Origin: JAUXJB01 sp965226855
GTDB taxonomy: Bacteria > Myxococcota_A > UBA9160 > SZUA-336
NCBI GenBank assembly: GCA_965226855.1
Contig: CBDDEE010000032.1
Location: forward strand, 682,001-746,000
Reading direction: 5' to 3'
Length of the DNA stretch: 64,000 nt
Below the pieces are notes generated by a model. It was not told where the DNA came from and ran no database searches. It worked only from the letters and a program-made list of their open reading frames with translations. This document shows positions 35,493 through 43,783 of the stretch, in pieces. The position numbers and the translations under genes are program-made. Every line of letters starts with the position of its first letter. Position 1 is the first letter of the stretch.

Positions 35493-36878
35493 GTGAGATT
35501 GCTCGACGTACTGCGGGACTTCGGCGCGGGGCTCTCCGAGGTGACCGAACGCTGGGTGCCAGACGCGTGGGTGATCTGCATGATGTTGACGGCGATCGCC
35601 CTGGCGTTGACGGTGTTTGGGGCCGGCACCGGACTGGAAGAGACGGTGCTCGCGTGGGGCGCCGGCGTCTGGAACCTGCTCGAGCTCTCGATGCAGTTCA
35701 CGATCGCCCTGGTGGCGGCTCACGCGTGCGTTGCCTCGCATCTGGTCCATCGCACCCTCGACCGTCTGGCCGGGCTTCCCGATCCCCAGAAGCCGGTGCA
35801 GGCGGTGGCGCTCGCCGGCGTCGTATCGCTGGTGTCTGGCTACTTGAACTGGGCATTCTGCATCGTCGCCTGTGCGCTGTTTGTTCCATTCCTGTGTAAG
35901 CGCAACCCGCGCGCAGACGTGCGCCTTCTGGTCGCCGCGTCGTTAATGGGGCTTGGCACCGTCTGGCACGGCGGCTTCTCCGGGTCGGCCCCGCTGATCC
36001 TCGCTACGCCGGGCAACCCGCTCCTCGAGCCGGGAAGTGGGCCGGCTGTCGTCGAGCGGCTGTACCCCGTGACAGAGACCTTGTTCAACCCGTTCAACCT
36101 GGTCTACATGATCGCGATAGGCGCCGTCGGGCTGGTCGCGTCGATGGCACTCCACCCGCGGCGCGACGTCCGTACCCTGACACCCTCCGAGGTCGAGCGC
36201 ATTCTCCCGAAGCCACCGGAGCAGGTCGCGCGCGCGCTGACACCGGCAGGCCGCATCGATGCGTTCCGCGGCTGGGTGTGGCTCGCTGTGATCCTGCTTG
36301 TATACCCGCTCGGTCACTCGATCGCGACGCGCGGCTTCGGACTGAGCTGGACCATCAACTCCTACAACGTGGTGTTTCTGGCGCTCGCGCTCGTGCTCCA
36401 CGGGCGGCCGCTGTCGTTCCTGCGCGCGTGTCGCGACGGCGTCGATGCCGCATGGGGGATCATCCTTCAGTTCCCGTTCTACGCGGGCATCTTCGGACTC
36501 ATGCAGAACACTGCGCTCGGCGCGTGGCTCGGTGGGCTCTTTGCCGAGCTTGCTACCCAGCGCACGTACCCTCTCATCGTGTACGTGTACTCGGGGTTCA
36601 TGAACCTTTTCGTTCCGTCTGCGGGCTCCAAGTGGCTGATCGAAGCGCCGTTTCTGATCCCAGCTGGACAGGCGCTGGACGTCTCGACGATCACCGTCCT
36701 GCTCGCTTACGCGTACGGCGACTCGACGACGAACCTGATCCAGCCGTTCTTCGCGATCCCGATTCTCGCGGTCACGCGCATGCGCTTCGGAGACGTCGTA
36801 GGCTACACGTTCCTGATCGCGCTCGCGTGTCTCTTGGTCAACCTGGTCGTGATGTTCCTGATCCCGGTCGACCTCTGA
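35493..36878 (+). CDS. atoE: AtoE-family short-chain fatty acid transporter
   Basis: 461 residues with about 12 membrane segments. Family sequences include WVPDAWVICMMLTAIALALT near the start, AACASLMGLG-like VAASLMGLGTVWHGGFSGSA, SWTINSYNVVFLALALVLHG and QFPFYAGIFGLMQ, ending YSGFMNLFVPSAGSKWLIEA and AYGDSTTNLIQPFFAIPIL, the conserved signature with D and N. GTG start after GGTAGGG. Members take up short-chain fatty or keto acids in symport. Divergent from the amidase, sharing a 214-bp promoter region. Confidence 0.87.
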   Translation: MRLLDVLRDFGAGLSEVTERWVPDAWVICMMLTAIALALTVFGAGTGLEETVLAWGAGVWNLLELSMQFTIALVAAHACVASHLVHRTLDRLAGLPDPQKPVQAVALAGVVSLVSGYLNWAFCIVACALFVPFLCKRNPRADVRLLVAASLMGLGTVWHGGFSGSAPLILATPGNPLLEPGSGPAVVERLYPVTETLFNPFNLVYMIAIGAVGLVASMALHPRRDVRTLTPSEVERILPKPPEQVARALTPAGRIDAFRGWVWLAVILLVYPLGHSIATRGFGLSWTINSYNVVFLALALVLHGRPLSFLRACRDGVDAAWGIILQFPFYAGIFGLMQNTALGAWLGGLFAELATQRTYPLIVYVYSGFMNLFVPSAGSKWLIEAPFLIPAGQALDVSTITVLLAYAYGDSTTNLIQPFFAIPILAVTRMRFGDVVGYTFLIALACLLVNLVVMFLIPVDL

Positions 36879-36901
36879 GCGTGGCGCCGTCAGTCGTACC
36901 C

Positions 36902-36920
36902 GCCCCCCGGCCCTCAGACG
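36902..36920 (-). repeat. 80-bp dispersed repeat, partial copy G
   Basis: GCCCCCCGGCCCTCAGACGA matches only the GGGCCCGGGG end of the consensus, minus orientation. The homology stops after about 19 bp. It lies next to the 3' end of the MFS gene, while full copy E in opposite orientation cuts its 5' end. Confidence 0.5.
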
Positions 36921-36981
36921 ACTTCCATGAGAAGGCCATCCCTATCCGTTGCAGCCGTTCGGAGCCGGTCGCTCCATGTGG

Positions 36982-37974
36982 TCAGCGCCGGCGCATGGCC
37001 AGAAGAGCAGGAACTCCGGCCACGAGCAGACACCCAGCGGCGCCGCGATAGACGAGCTCGAGGCTCACCAGCCCAACGAGCTGGTAGGCCAGGAAGGGCC
37101 CCAGCGCGGCGCCGAGATCGGACCAGGTCGCGTAGGTACTCATCACGCGCGCCCGCGAGCTCGCCGGTGCCAGGTCTCCCGCCGCCGCGTCGAGGCCAAC
37201 GCCGAGGGCGGTGCCCGCAATGAAGATCGTGAACGCCATGGCGACGCTCCAGCCGAGACCTCCGGAAAGGGAGAGCCCCACCAGACCGCCCACCACGAGC
37301 CCGCCCGCGAGCGCGATCAGCGGAATACGGCCGAGCCGGTCGGACAGGTGTCCGGCCATTGGTCCCCAGAACACATCCGCCAGGAAGCGGGCCGAGAGCA
37401 TCGCACCGTTGGCCGCGCCTACCAGCAGCGATGCGATCGAGATCGTCTCCCCGTAGCGCTCGACGAGCCAGAGCCCGAAGGTGGCGACCACGACTGCGCT
37501 CCCGAGCGCGCTCCTGACGCAGCTCACGAAGTAGACGGCCCAGCGTTGGCGCCGAGCTGTAATGGGAAGGCGCGGACCGGCGCCCGCGTCCTCCGGTGGC
37601 GTCACAGCGCTCGCTGGCGACCGCTCGCGCAGCATCAGGATTCCTGCGCACGCGCTCAGGGCTGCGAACAGGAGGGCGGTCGCGCGGAATCCGAGCAGGT
37701 CGGTGAGCATGCCCCCGGTGAACATGGCGAGGAAGCTGCCCGCTCGAGCAACACCGTTGTAAAAGCCCAGGTAGTAGCCGCGGCTGCGAACGTCGCCGGC
37801 TTCGAGCGCAGCGAGATACCCGCCAAGCCGCAGGAACGACCAGCAGACGCCCCACAGGACGCGCGCTGCCAGAAACAGCGCGAGCCCGGCGCTCACTCCG
37901 TAGGCCGCGGTCGTCATTGCTGCAGCGAACACCGCGATCACGAACGGGACGCGCACTCCGACCCGCTCGACGAC
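36982..37974 (-). pseudogene. MFS transporter, N-terminus cut by repeat E
   Basis: About ten membrane segments: FVIAVFAAAMTTAAYGVSAG, AARVLWGVCWSFLRLGGYLA, GYYLGFYNGVARAGSFLAMF, then a basic middle loop and MLSARFLADVFWGPMAGHLS-DRLGR (the MFS motif). The first one or two helices and natural start are missing; codons before VVERVGVRVP are repeat E sequence. Motif A of the first half is lost, so transport is unlikely. The substrate class is unknown. Confidence 0.75.
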
Positions 37975-38053
37975 GGGGATAGGGAGTTTAAGAGGGTTTT
38001 CGGGTTGTGACAATGGCCCTTCCCGTCCTATCGATTGGTCTGAGGGCCCGGGG
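37975..38053 (+). repeat. 80-bp dispersed repeat, copy E
   Basis: Plus orientation, GGGGATAGGGAGTTTAAGAG start. Its GGGGATAGGG edge forms the new 5' end of the MFS relic. With copy F at 40180, also plus, it bounds a 2.1-kb block holding the dihydropyrimidinase. Confidence 0.8.
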
Positions 38054-38063
38054 CGCGGTGTTC

Positions 38064-38183
38064 ATGCTACAGATGGTCGGTCCTGTGGGATGGAAGATGG
38101 ACGATGGTTCGCAGAATCCGCAGGGCTGGATGGAAGCGCAGCAGCAGTGGGAGAAGCAGCGCGCCGCGCGCTCAGCCGCGTGA
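38064..38183 (+). other. Short ORF next to repeat E
   Basis: 39 codons, LQMVGPVGWKMDDGSQNPQG and WMEAQQQWEKQRAARSAA. It looks like the end of a larger protein cut by the repeat; no family recognised and no ribosome site. Confidence 0.3.
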
Positions 38184-38215
38184 GCTGCGTTATCGGCTGA
38201 TACCGCGCGCCCTCG

Positions 38216-38526
38216 TCATCTCCAGACCAGGCGGTTCAGGAGCGAGAGCAAGACTGCCAGGAGAACGGCGCTGGCAAGGATCAGCACGGCTCGGTCTGCT
38301 CTCGCACCTGAGCGCCGACGGGCTAGCCACAAGAGCGACCCGCTGAAGGACGCCGTCAGTACCCCGAGCAACAGCAGTACCGCCGAAAGCGCGTAGAACA
38401 GAATCCGGGACGGCTCCTCGGTGATCCCGACGAGCGAGGGGTCGGGAACTTGCAAACCGAGCAGCCCGCTAGCGCCACCAGCGCGCTGCTGAGGAACAGA
38501 TAGCGGTAGATCCCCTGACGACCCAT
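38216..38526 (-). pseudogene. Small membrane protein with one frameshift
   Basis: ATG 38526 gives RQGIYRYLFLSSALVALAGC, a lipoprotein-like or membrane-anchoring start, then after a shift near 38465 the frame reads DPSLVGITEEPSRILFYALS, AVLLLLGVLTASFSGSLLWL and LILASAVLLAVLLSLLNRLV, two membrane helices. It follows the dihydropyrimidinase in the same direction by 76 bp. Unknown function. Confidence 0.45.
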
Positions 38527-38602
38527 CGATCCACCCTATCGGATTCGGCGAATCGGGGCTCAGCAATTCTGCCTCGCCGAGCGGCTCGTACTTGGCGGCT
38601 GT

Positions 38603-40060
38603 CTACTCGACAGGGATCTTGAATCGAGAACGCGAGATGATCCGACCTGAGCCCTTCTCGGCGTCGACTTCTCCTCCCTCGTAGACCACCTCGCCCCGCC
38701 GAATCGTGATCTGCGGCCATCCAGTGACCTCCGTCCCGGCGTAGATCGAAAATCCGGTCTTCGAGAGGACGTCCGAGTCGGCGATGGTTCTTTTCTCCTC
38801 CGGATCCCAGATCACGAGGTCGGCGTCGGAACCGGGCGCGATGGTGCCCTTGCGAGGGTAGAGCCCGAAGAGCTTTGCCGCGTTGGTGGAGGACACCTCG
38901 ACGAAGCGCTGCAGCGAGATCTTCCCGCCGTGAACCCCTTCGGAGAACAGCATGGGCAGCATCACCTGGAGATTGTTCACGCCGGGGCGAAATGAGGTGA
39001 TGGTCTGCTCCGGGTCGAGCTTTTCCTCGCGGGTCCAGGGCGCGTGGTCGGTGGCCAGCGTGGCGATCGCGCCGCGTGCGAGCCCCTCCCACATGGCCTG
39101 CCGATCGTCGGCTCCTCGAATCGGTGGCATTCCGACGAAGAGCGCTCCGTCGGGCCGGCGGTAGTTCGCCTCCGTGAAGTGGAGGTACAGGGGACGCGTC
39201 TCGACGAACACGGGAAGCCGCGACCGCGCCGCCTCGGCCGCCGCGAGGGCCCGGGCGGCCGACAGGTGGACGATGTAGATCGCCGCCCCCGTGATCTCCG
39301 CCATCGCCAGGGCACGTTCCGTCGCGACGACCTCGGAGATGATGGGGCGGCTCTCCGGGTAGTGTGCGAGCGAGGTCTTGCCGGCGTCCGTCAGCTCCTG
39401 CGCCGCGAACTCGAGCGCGGCGGCGTCCTCGCAGTGGATCGCGACGAGGATCCCGGCGTCTCGCGCTCCGCGCAGTAGTCGCAGGAAACCGGGCATTTCC
39501 GCGTCGAACGGCTCGAACGGCATGAAGACCTTGATCGAGGGCTGGCCGGCGGCGGCGAGCTCCGGTAGCTCCCCGATCACCGCCTCCGTGGGCTCGAAGA
39601 TGGTCGTGTGGACGAAAACGTCGGCCATCGTCAGCTCTTCGATGGGAACGCTCTCCCGAGCCAGTGTCGCGAGCGGGCCCTCCCCGGGAGCTGGAAACGC
39701 CATGTGACCCACCGTGGTGATTCCCCCTGCGAGTGCCGCGCGGGTCCCGCTCTCGAAGTCGTCGGCGAAGGCGAACTCCTCCGAGGACGTCAGGTGCACG
39801 TGGGGATCGACACCTCCGGGTAGGATCAAGAGGCCGGTAGCGTCGAGAACCCGAGCATCCATCCGAACTCGCTCGAGAGATCCGACCTCTTGGACCCTCT
39901 CCCCGCGAATCCGGATGTCCGCTTTGCGCTCCCCTTCGGCGGTTACAACGGTTCCACCTCGAATCAGCAGATCTGTGGCGACCGCTTGAGGCGACAGGCT
40001 CAGGATCGCGAGTAGGGCCGTCGCTCCGGCGGCTTGGATAAAGGTCATACCATTAGACAT
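38603..40060 (-). CDS. Dihydropyrimidinase/hydantoinase-family amidohydrolase with signal peptide
   Basis: AGAAGGAG lies 8 nt before ATG 40060, fixing the start; this gives MSNGMTFIQAAGATALLAIL-SLSPQAVA, a Sec-type signal with an AxA-like cleavage site. Catalytic motifs of the superfamily follow: GGVDPHVHL (metal His pair), SIKVFMPFEP (carbamylated Lys), VAIHCED and IYIVHLSAA (metal His), and LATDHAPW (Asp). It would hydrolyse cyclic amides such as dihydropyrimidines, hydantoins or lactams. An exported member is unusual as the family is mostly cytoplasmic. Flanked by repeats E and F. Confidence 0.85.
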   Translation of the reverse strand: MSNGMTFIQAAGATALLAILSLSPQAVATDLLIRGGTVVTAEGERKADIRIRGERVQEVGSLERVRMDARVLDATGLLILPGGVDPHVHLTSSEEFAFADDFESGTRAALAGGITTVGHMAFPAPGEGPLATLARESVPIEELTMADVFVHTTIFEPTEAVIGELPELAAAGQPSIKVFMPFEPFDAEMPGFLRLLRGARDAGILVAIHCEDAAALEFAAQELTDAGKTSLAHYPESRPIISEVVATERALAMAEITGAAIYIVHLSAARALAAAEAARSRLPVFVETRPLYLHFTEANYRRPDGALFVGMPPIRGADDRQAMWEGLARGAIATLATDHAPWTREEKLDPEQTITSFRPGVNNLQVMLPMLFSEGVHGGKISLQRFVEVSSTNAAKLFGLYPRKGTIAPGSDADLVIWDPEEKRTIADSDVLSKTGFSIYAGTEVTGWPQITIRRGEVVYEGGEVDAEKGSGRIISRSRFKIPVE

Positions 40061-40179
40061 CGCTGGGCTCCTTCTCAAAACGGTTCAGCGACTTGGGGGG
40101 GCCTGCGCCTCCATGCTCGCGTCCGGCGCTTCGCGAGGGTCAAGGTGTGTCGTCAAAAAAGCGCTCCAACCGCCTGTAG

Positions 40180-40259
40180 GGGGATATGGAGTTTAAGAGG
40201 TTTTTTCGGGTTCTGACAATGGCCCTTCCCGTCCTATCGATTCGTCTGAGGGCCTGGGG
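40180..40259 (+). repeat. 80-bp dispersed repeat, copy F
   Basis: Plus orientation; GGGGATATGGAGTTTAAGAG with one change in the start motif and ATTCG instead of ATTGG. It lies 120 bp upstream of the dihydropyrimidinase and 70 bp upstream of the dehydrogenase that reads away from it, so any promoter for either gene is close to or within the repeat. Confidence 0.8.
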
Positions 40260-40329
40260 CCGCCGACGCGATACGAACTGCACGCAACGAATTTGCCAAG
40301 ATAGGAAAGTAGGACCACAGGAGAAGTTC

Positions 40330-41226
40330 ATGGCTCTGCGCGTTGGCATCATTGGACTGGGCAAGATCGGGCGCGCCTGCGCCAGCAATCTGATTGCAGA
40401 CGGCTTTCCTGTCTACGCTCTGAGTCGGCCCAGCACGGCCGACTTTGTCGATCATGGTGGCCATCTATGCGCCGATACGGCACAGCTCTCAGCGGCCTCC
40501 GACGTGATCATCACTTGCCTCGCTAGCGAGGCGCAGATGGACGAGGCTTATCATAGCCCGCAAGGATTGATTGCACACACAAGTGCCGGCCAGACCGTCG
40601 TCGAGATGGGGACTTTTCCCGCCGCGTTTAAGAAACCGTTGGCAGACGCACTCGCGGCCAAGGGCGTCACCATGCTCGACTGCCCGATCAGCGGCATCCC
40701 GGCAACGGTTTTGCAGCGCAACGCCATCCTGTTCGTCAGCGGCGATGAGGCCGCTGCCCAATCAATCCAGCCGGTGATCGACAGCATCGCGCCGAAGAGC
40801 TGCCATGTGGGTACGTTCGGTGCAGGCATGACGACTAAGCTCGTCACCAACCTACTGGTCGTCGTCAACTCCATGGCCCTGGCCGAGGCTATGGTTCTTG
40901 GTAGTCTCTCGGGCCTCGATTCCGAGCGTATGCTGAAAGCCGTCAGTCCAAGTGCCGGAGGCTCGGCCGTGCTCAACTATCGCGGGCCGATGATGGCGCG
41001 CCGGACCTACCAACCCGCCGCAGGTCCCGCCTCGATCGTCATGAAGGATCTGGCCTACATCCGCGACCATGCGCGCGCCGTCGGCGCTGCCACTCCTCTC
41101 GTCGAGACCGCGCTCGACTGGTTCAAGCGGATGATTGAGGAAGGGCGCGCCGAGGATGAGTGCGCCGGCATCTACGAAGTGATTCTCGGCGCCTCACCGG
41201 GACCGCCCGGCAACGCAAACGGATAG
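40330..41226 (+). CDS. 3-hydroxyisobutyrate dehydrogenase-family NAD(P)-dependent oxidoreductase
   Basis: 298 residues. Rossmann start VGIIGLGKIGRACASNLIAD, MLDCPISGIPATVLQRNAIL (substrate loop; the usual DAPVSGG is CPISGIP), and the catalytic-lysine helix GAGMTTKLVTNLLVVVNSMA (Lys near residue 175). ATG follows AGGAGAAG. Members oxidise beta-hydroxyacids or reduce tartronate semialdehyde and imines. It stands alone after repeat F, with alphaproteobacterial-looking sequence, like the other genes associated with the repeats. Confidence 0.86.
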   Translation: MALRVGIIGLGKIGRACASNLIADGFPVYALSRPSTADFVDHGGHLCADTAQLSAASDVIITCLASEAQMDEAYHSPQGLIAHTSAGQTVVEMGTFPAAFKKPLADALAAKGVTMLDCPISGIPATVLQRNAILFVSGDEAAAQSIQPVIDSIAPKSCHVGTFGAGMTTKLVTNLLVVVNSMALAEAMVLGSLSGLDSERMLKAVSPSAGGSAVLNYRGPMMARRTYQPAAGPASIVMKDLAYIRDHARAVGAATPLVETALDWFKRMIEEGRAEDECAGIYEVILGASPGPPGNANG

Positions 41227-41239
41227 TGGTGCTCTGCCC

Positions 41240-41443
41240 CGCCGTTTTCACAAGCAATTGCTCGCTTCCATCAAGCCCTTACTGGACTCGCTCGTCATCA
41301 CACCTCGGGGGATAAGCATCACAGGGGGGTGGCGTCTGCAGGGCGAGCCGTTAGCCCGGTGGGGAGCGGAAGGTGGTGCCTCCCGAGCCCGTCGGGAATC
41401 CTCGAGTTGGGAAATCAACAACACCCAACGAGAGGAGGCACCG
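41240..41443 (+). ncRNA. IS110 5' non-coding region, candidate bridge RNA
   Basis: About 200 bp before the IS110 transposase start has no coding frame and is rich in pairable segments, for instance CCCGAGCCCGTCGGG near 41387-41401 and GGGCGAGCCGTTAGCCCGG near 41340. In IS110-group elements (IS621 type) this region makes the bridge RNA that guides recombination. The left end of the element and the guide loops cannot be fixed by eye. Confidence 0.35.
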
Positions 41444-41893
41444 ATGGAACGATCCATCGGGATGGACGTCCACGCCGCGAGCTGCACGCTGGCGGTGATC
41501 TCGCAGACCGGGAAGCGGTTGAAGGACTTCCCGGTCGAGACCAACGGCCAGGCCCTGGTCGAGGCCATCCGCATGATTCCGGGCCGGAAGGTTCTGGTCT
41601 TCGAAGAGGGACTTCAGAGCGCGTGGCTGTACGAGACGCTGAGTCCGCACGTGGACGAGATCGTCGTGGCCACGATCAGGGAGAGCCGAGGGCCGAAGAG
41701 CGACAAGCGCGACGCGTATCGCCTGGCCGAGAAGCTGCGCATGGGGAACCTCGACCAGCCGGTCTTCAAGGCCCCGCGAGAGTTCACGCGGCTGCGCGAG
41801 CTCTCGCGGATCCACATGACGGGGGTCGGAGACGTCGTGCGGGTGCAGGCTCGGATCAAGAGCCTACGCTGTTGGCCGGCCTGGCAGCCCTAG
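41444..41893 (+). pseudogene. IS110-family transposase, N-terminal fragment
   Basis: ATG after AGAGGAGG. ERSIGMDVHAASCTLAVISQ carries the first Asp (D8) of the DEDD RuvC-like domain, VLVFEEGLQSAWLYETLSP the Glu, and GPKSDKRDAYRLAEKLRMGN the last aspartates. The frame ends at residue 149 (LRCWPAWQP), before the C-terminal transposase_20 domain with its serine, so the protein lacks half its active site. The element was probably cut during later recombination; no 3' end found. Confidence 0.8.
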
Positions 41894-42024
41894 GGACCTC
41901 AGCACGCGGGCACTTAGTGGCACCTGACGGCACCGATCTTGACCCTCTGCCAAACCGGCAGATCAAGCGCAACTAGTTGAAATAGTTACGTTTTCTGAAG
42001 TTCTCGGGTCGGTGCGCCGAATAG

Positions 42025-42052
42025 AGTTACGGAACTCGGTAGATCCGTAACT
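42025..42052. promoter_or_regulatory. Inverted repeat just upstream of tyrosine recombinase
   Basis: AGTTACGGA (42025-42033) and TCCGTAACT (42044-42052) are perfect complements with a 10-bp spacer, ending 14 bp before the ATG. A related word (GAATAGAGTTACGG here, GAAATAGAGTTTCGG near 16911) lies upstream of the other recombinase gene. It could be an operator or the recombinase core site. Confidence 0.5.
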
Positions 42053-42066
42053 GTTCGGAGGTCCCG

Positions 42067-42885
42067 ATGAAGACCCGCACCAAGCGGCCCCGCCGCCCCT
42101 CGAAGCCCTCCCGCCGCTACCCCGCCGAGGTCCTCACCGAGCACGAGGTCCGTCAGCTGCTGCGGGCGTGCTCGGTGAAGGCACCCACAGGCGTCCGGAA
42201 CCGGGCGCTGATCGCGATGCTGTACCGGGCCGGGCTTCGCATCGGCGAGGCGCTCGCGCTCAAGCCGAAGGACCTCGACGGGGAAGCCGGCACGGTGCGC
42301 GTCCTGCACGGCAAGGGCGACCGATCTCGGACGGTCGGGCTCGACCCAAGTGCGTTCGCCCTGGTCGAGCGTTGGCTGGACGTCCGCAGGCACCTCGGCA
42401 TCGGCGCCCGGAAGCCGGTCTTCTGCACGCTGCAGGGCGGCCCGATGAAGGACGCTTACATGCGAGCGCTCCTCCCGCGCCTGGCACGCAAGGCCGGCAT
42501 CGATAAGCGCGTGCACGCCCACGGGCTCCGCCACACGCACGCCTTCGAGCTGGCCTGCAAGGGGCATCCGCTGCACGTGATCCAAGCGCAGCTCGGGCAC
42601 GCCAGCGTGTCCACGACGGACCGGTACATCAGCCACTTGGCCCCGCAGCAGGTGATCGAGACGATGCGTTCGAGGGTGTGGAGCCCAGTCTACCCGCTCC
42701 TTGAGTCGTGCCGGAACGGTGTCTCGGAAGAACGCCAGACCCAGATCCTGCTGGAGGAGACCCTTGCGCGGCGTCCTTCGAGCCTCGACCAGACCGAGCA
42801 GGAACGGAGCTTCCGACAGCAGATTCGCGAGCACGTTCAAGCGATGAAGCGGGCGGGGATCGAGGTCGTCATGCCAGACCAGTAG
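42067..42885 (+). CDS. Tyrosine recombinase, intact
   Basis: 272 residues, ATG after GGAGG. Complete catalytic set: Arg58 in RAGLRIGEALAL, Lys83 in LHGKGDRSR, His152-x-x-Arg155 in HAHGLRHTHAFEL, His178 in LGHASVSTTDRY and Tyr187. There is no SAM-like N-terminal core-binding domain: only about 20 basic residues precede VLTEHEVRQLLRACS. Such short recombinases usually need an accessory protein or act on small sites. The C-terminal extension after residue 190 is long and charged. Sequence upstream resembles that before the fragment at 17000. The only complete integrase in the window. Confidence 0.88.
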   Translation: MKTRTKRPRRPSKPSRRYPAEVLTEHEVRQLLRACSVKAPTGVRNRALIAMLYRAGLRIGEALALKPKDLDGEAGTVRVLHGKGDRSRTVGLDPSAFALVERWLDVRRHLGIGARKPVFCTLQGGPMKDAYMRALLPRLARKAGIDKRVHAHGLRHTHAFELACKGHPLHVIQAQLGHASVSTTDRYISHLAPQQVIETMRSRVWSPVYPLLESCRNGVSEERQTQILLEETLARRPSSLDQTEQERSFRQQIREHVQAMKRAGIEVVMPDQ

Positions 42886-43023
42886 CTCGGTTTGCTTTCG
42901 ACCTGTCTCAAGTCGACGCTCATCTTCCTCTACCAGCTCCCGACTTCAGCAACCAGCCCGTGCCTTCGGCGCGAAGGGGCTCTACCTCGAACTCCACCGC
43001 TCGTCCCGAACGGTCCTCGTTCC

Positions 43024-43290
43024 TCATTCGTCCTCTTCGTCTTCCCCGTTGTTCTCGCGCGCGACCTGCTCCACGACCGAGGTTGGCAGCTCCGAGACCG
43101 GCACCTCGAACTGCAACCAGACCTCCGACATCATCGTCAGCCCGGAGGCCACTCCAGTCATGGCGTCGGAGAGGTCTTTCGAACCTCCCGGTCCGTGGTC
43201 TACCTTGCCGGTCTTGGGATCCAACTCCAGGCGAGTCCACTCCCTCAGAGCCTTCTCGTGGAAGGGGGCCTCGACGCGGCACAGGCTGGT
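43024..43290 (-). pseudogene. Phage packaging/portal-type protein, C-terminal fragment
   Basis: The frame ALREWTRLELDPKTGKVDHG, then GGSKDLSDAMTGVASGLTMM and an acidic tail ENNGEDEEDE. The GKVDHPxxGSKDxxDAxAGV pattern is known from ends of phage terminase-like proteins that work on large capsid DNA. The upstream side runs into a GTCCACCTCGAAAGG word also present in the repeats at 1413 and 6783. Remnant. Confidence 0.5.
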
Positions 43291-43469
43291 CCACCTCGAA
43301 AGGCCCGGCTCGTCCGACGCGGACTGCTGCTCCGGCAACTGCAAGCAAGGGCAGTGCAAGGGGAACTAGGTCCTGGAATAAGGGCGCACGCTTCGGGTGG
43401 GGCTTGCCCCGCGCTCGTTGCCGACGGAGGTCCGCGCCTATCGGCCAGTCCGCAGCCACACCGGAGATT

Positions 43470-43503
43470 CCCCGGCCCGAGGGGAACAACGCCGAGAGTG
43501 GGT
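43470..43503 (-). repeat. Partial inverted copy of the SDR-flanking repeat
   Basis: CCCGAGGGGAACAACGCCGA and flanking bases are the reverse complement of part of the 147-bp repeats at 45052 and 46143. Only about 34 bp match. Confidence 0.5.
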
Positions 43504-43535
43504 CGAGACCCTTGGCGGATATACATGGGCGAACG

Positions 43536-43783
43536 CTAGCCCTGAGGCGGGTCCAGGCGCACGAAAGCCATCGCCGGACGCTCGGTCTCGGGCTGGCTGG
43601 CGAGGTCGGCCCAGAACGGATACTTGCCCGCAAAGGCGGCCAGCGCCCGGGCGCGCTCGCCCTCGTCGGTCACGTGCACGGCGCGGCGCTCGTAGATCTG
43701 CTCGCCGATCCGGATGCGCACGCGTGGATCGCGCACGACGTTGCGATTCCATAGGCGCGCTTCGGGAAAGGAGCCGCCGTCGC
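43536..43783 (-). pseudogene. C-terminal fragment of a small oxidoreductase-like protein
   Basis: LWNRNVVRDPRVRIRIGEQI with YERRAVHVTDEGERARALAA and FAGKYPFWADL resembles DUF2255 or deazaflavin-type proteins (WxRNxxADPRVxVRIGxxxYE). Its upstream side is cut exactly at 43784 where cupin module copy 2 begins. It shows that copy 2 also landed inside a gene. Confidence 0.5.

Noticed and set aside
36949..38010. Plus-strand frame of 353 codons
   Set aside because: Antisense to the MFS gene, rich in Arg/Gly/Glu, without motif or ribosome site.
18372..40259. 80-bp repeats as integron attC sites
   Set aside because: No RYYYAAC/GTTRRRY core words in the expected places, gene orientation is not consistent, and no integron integrase is present.
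42892..43540. Overlapping long frames in 42.9-43.8 kb
   Set aside because: Arg/Pro-rich shadows of the minus-strand phage and oxidoreductase fragments.
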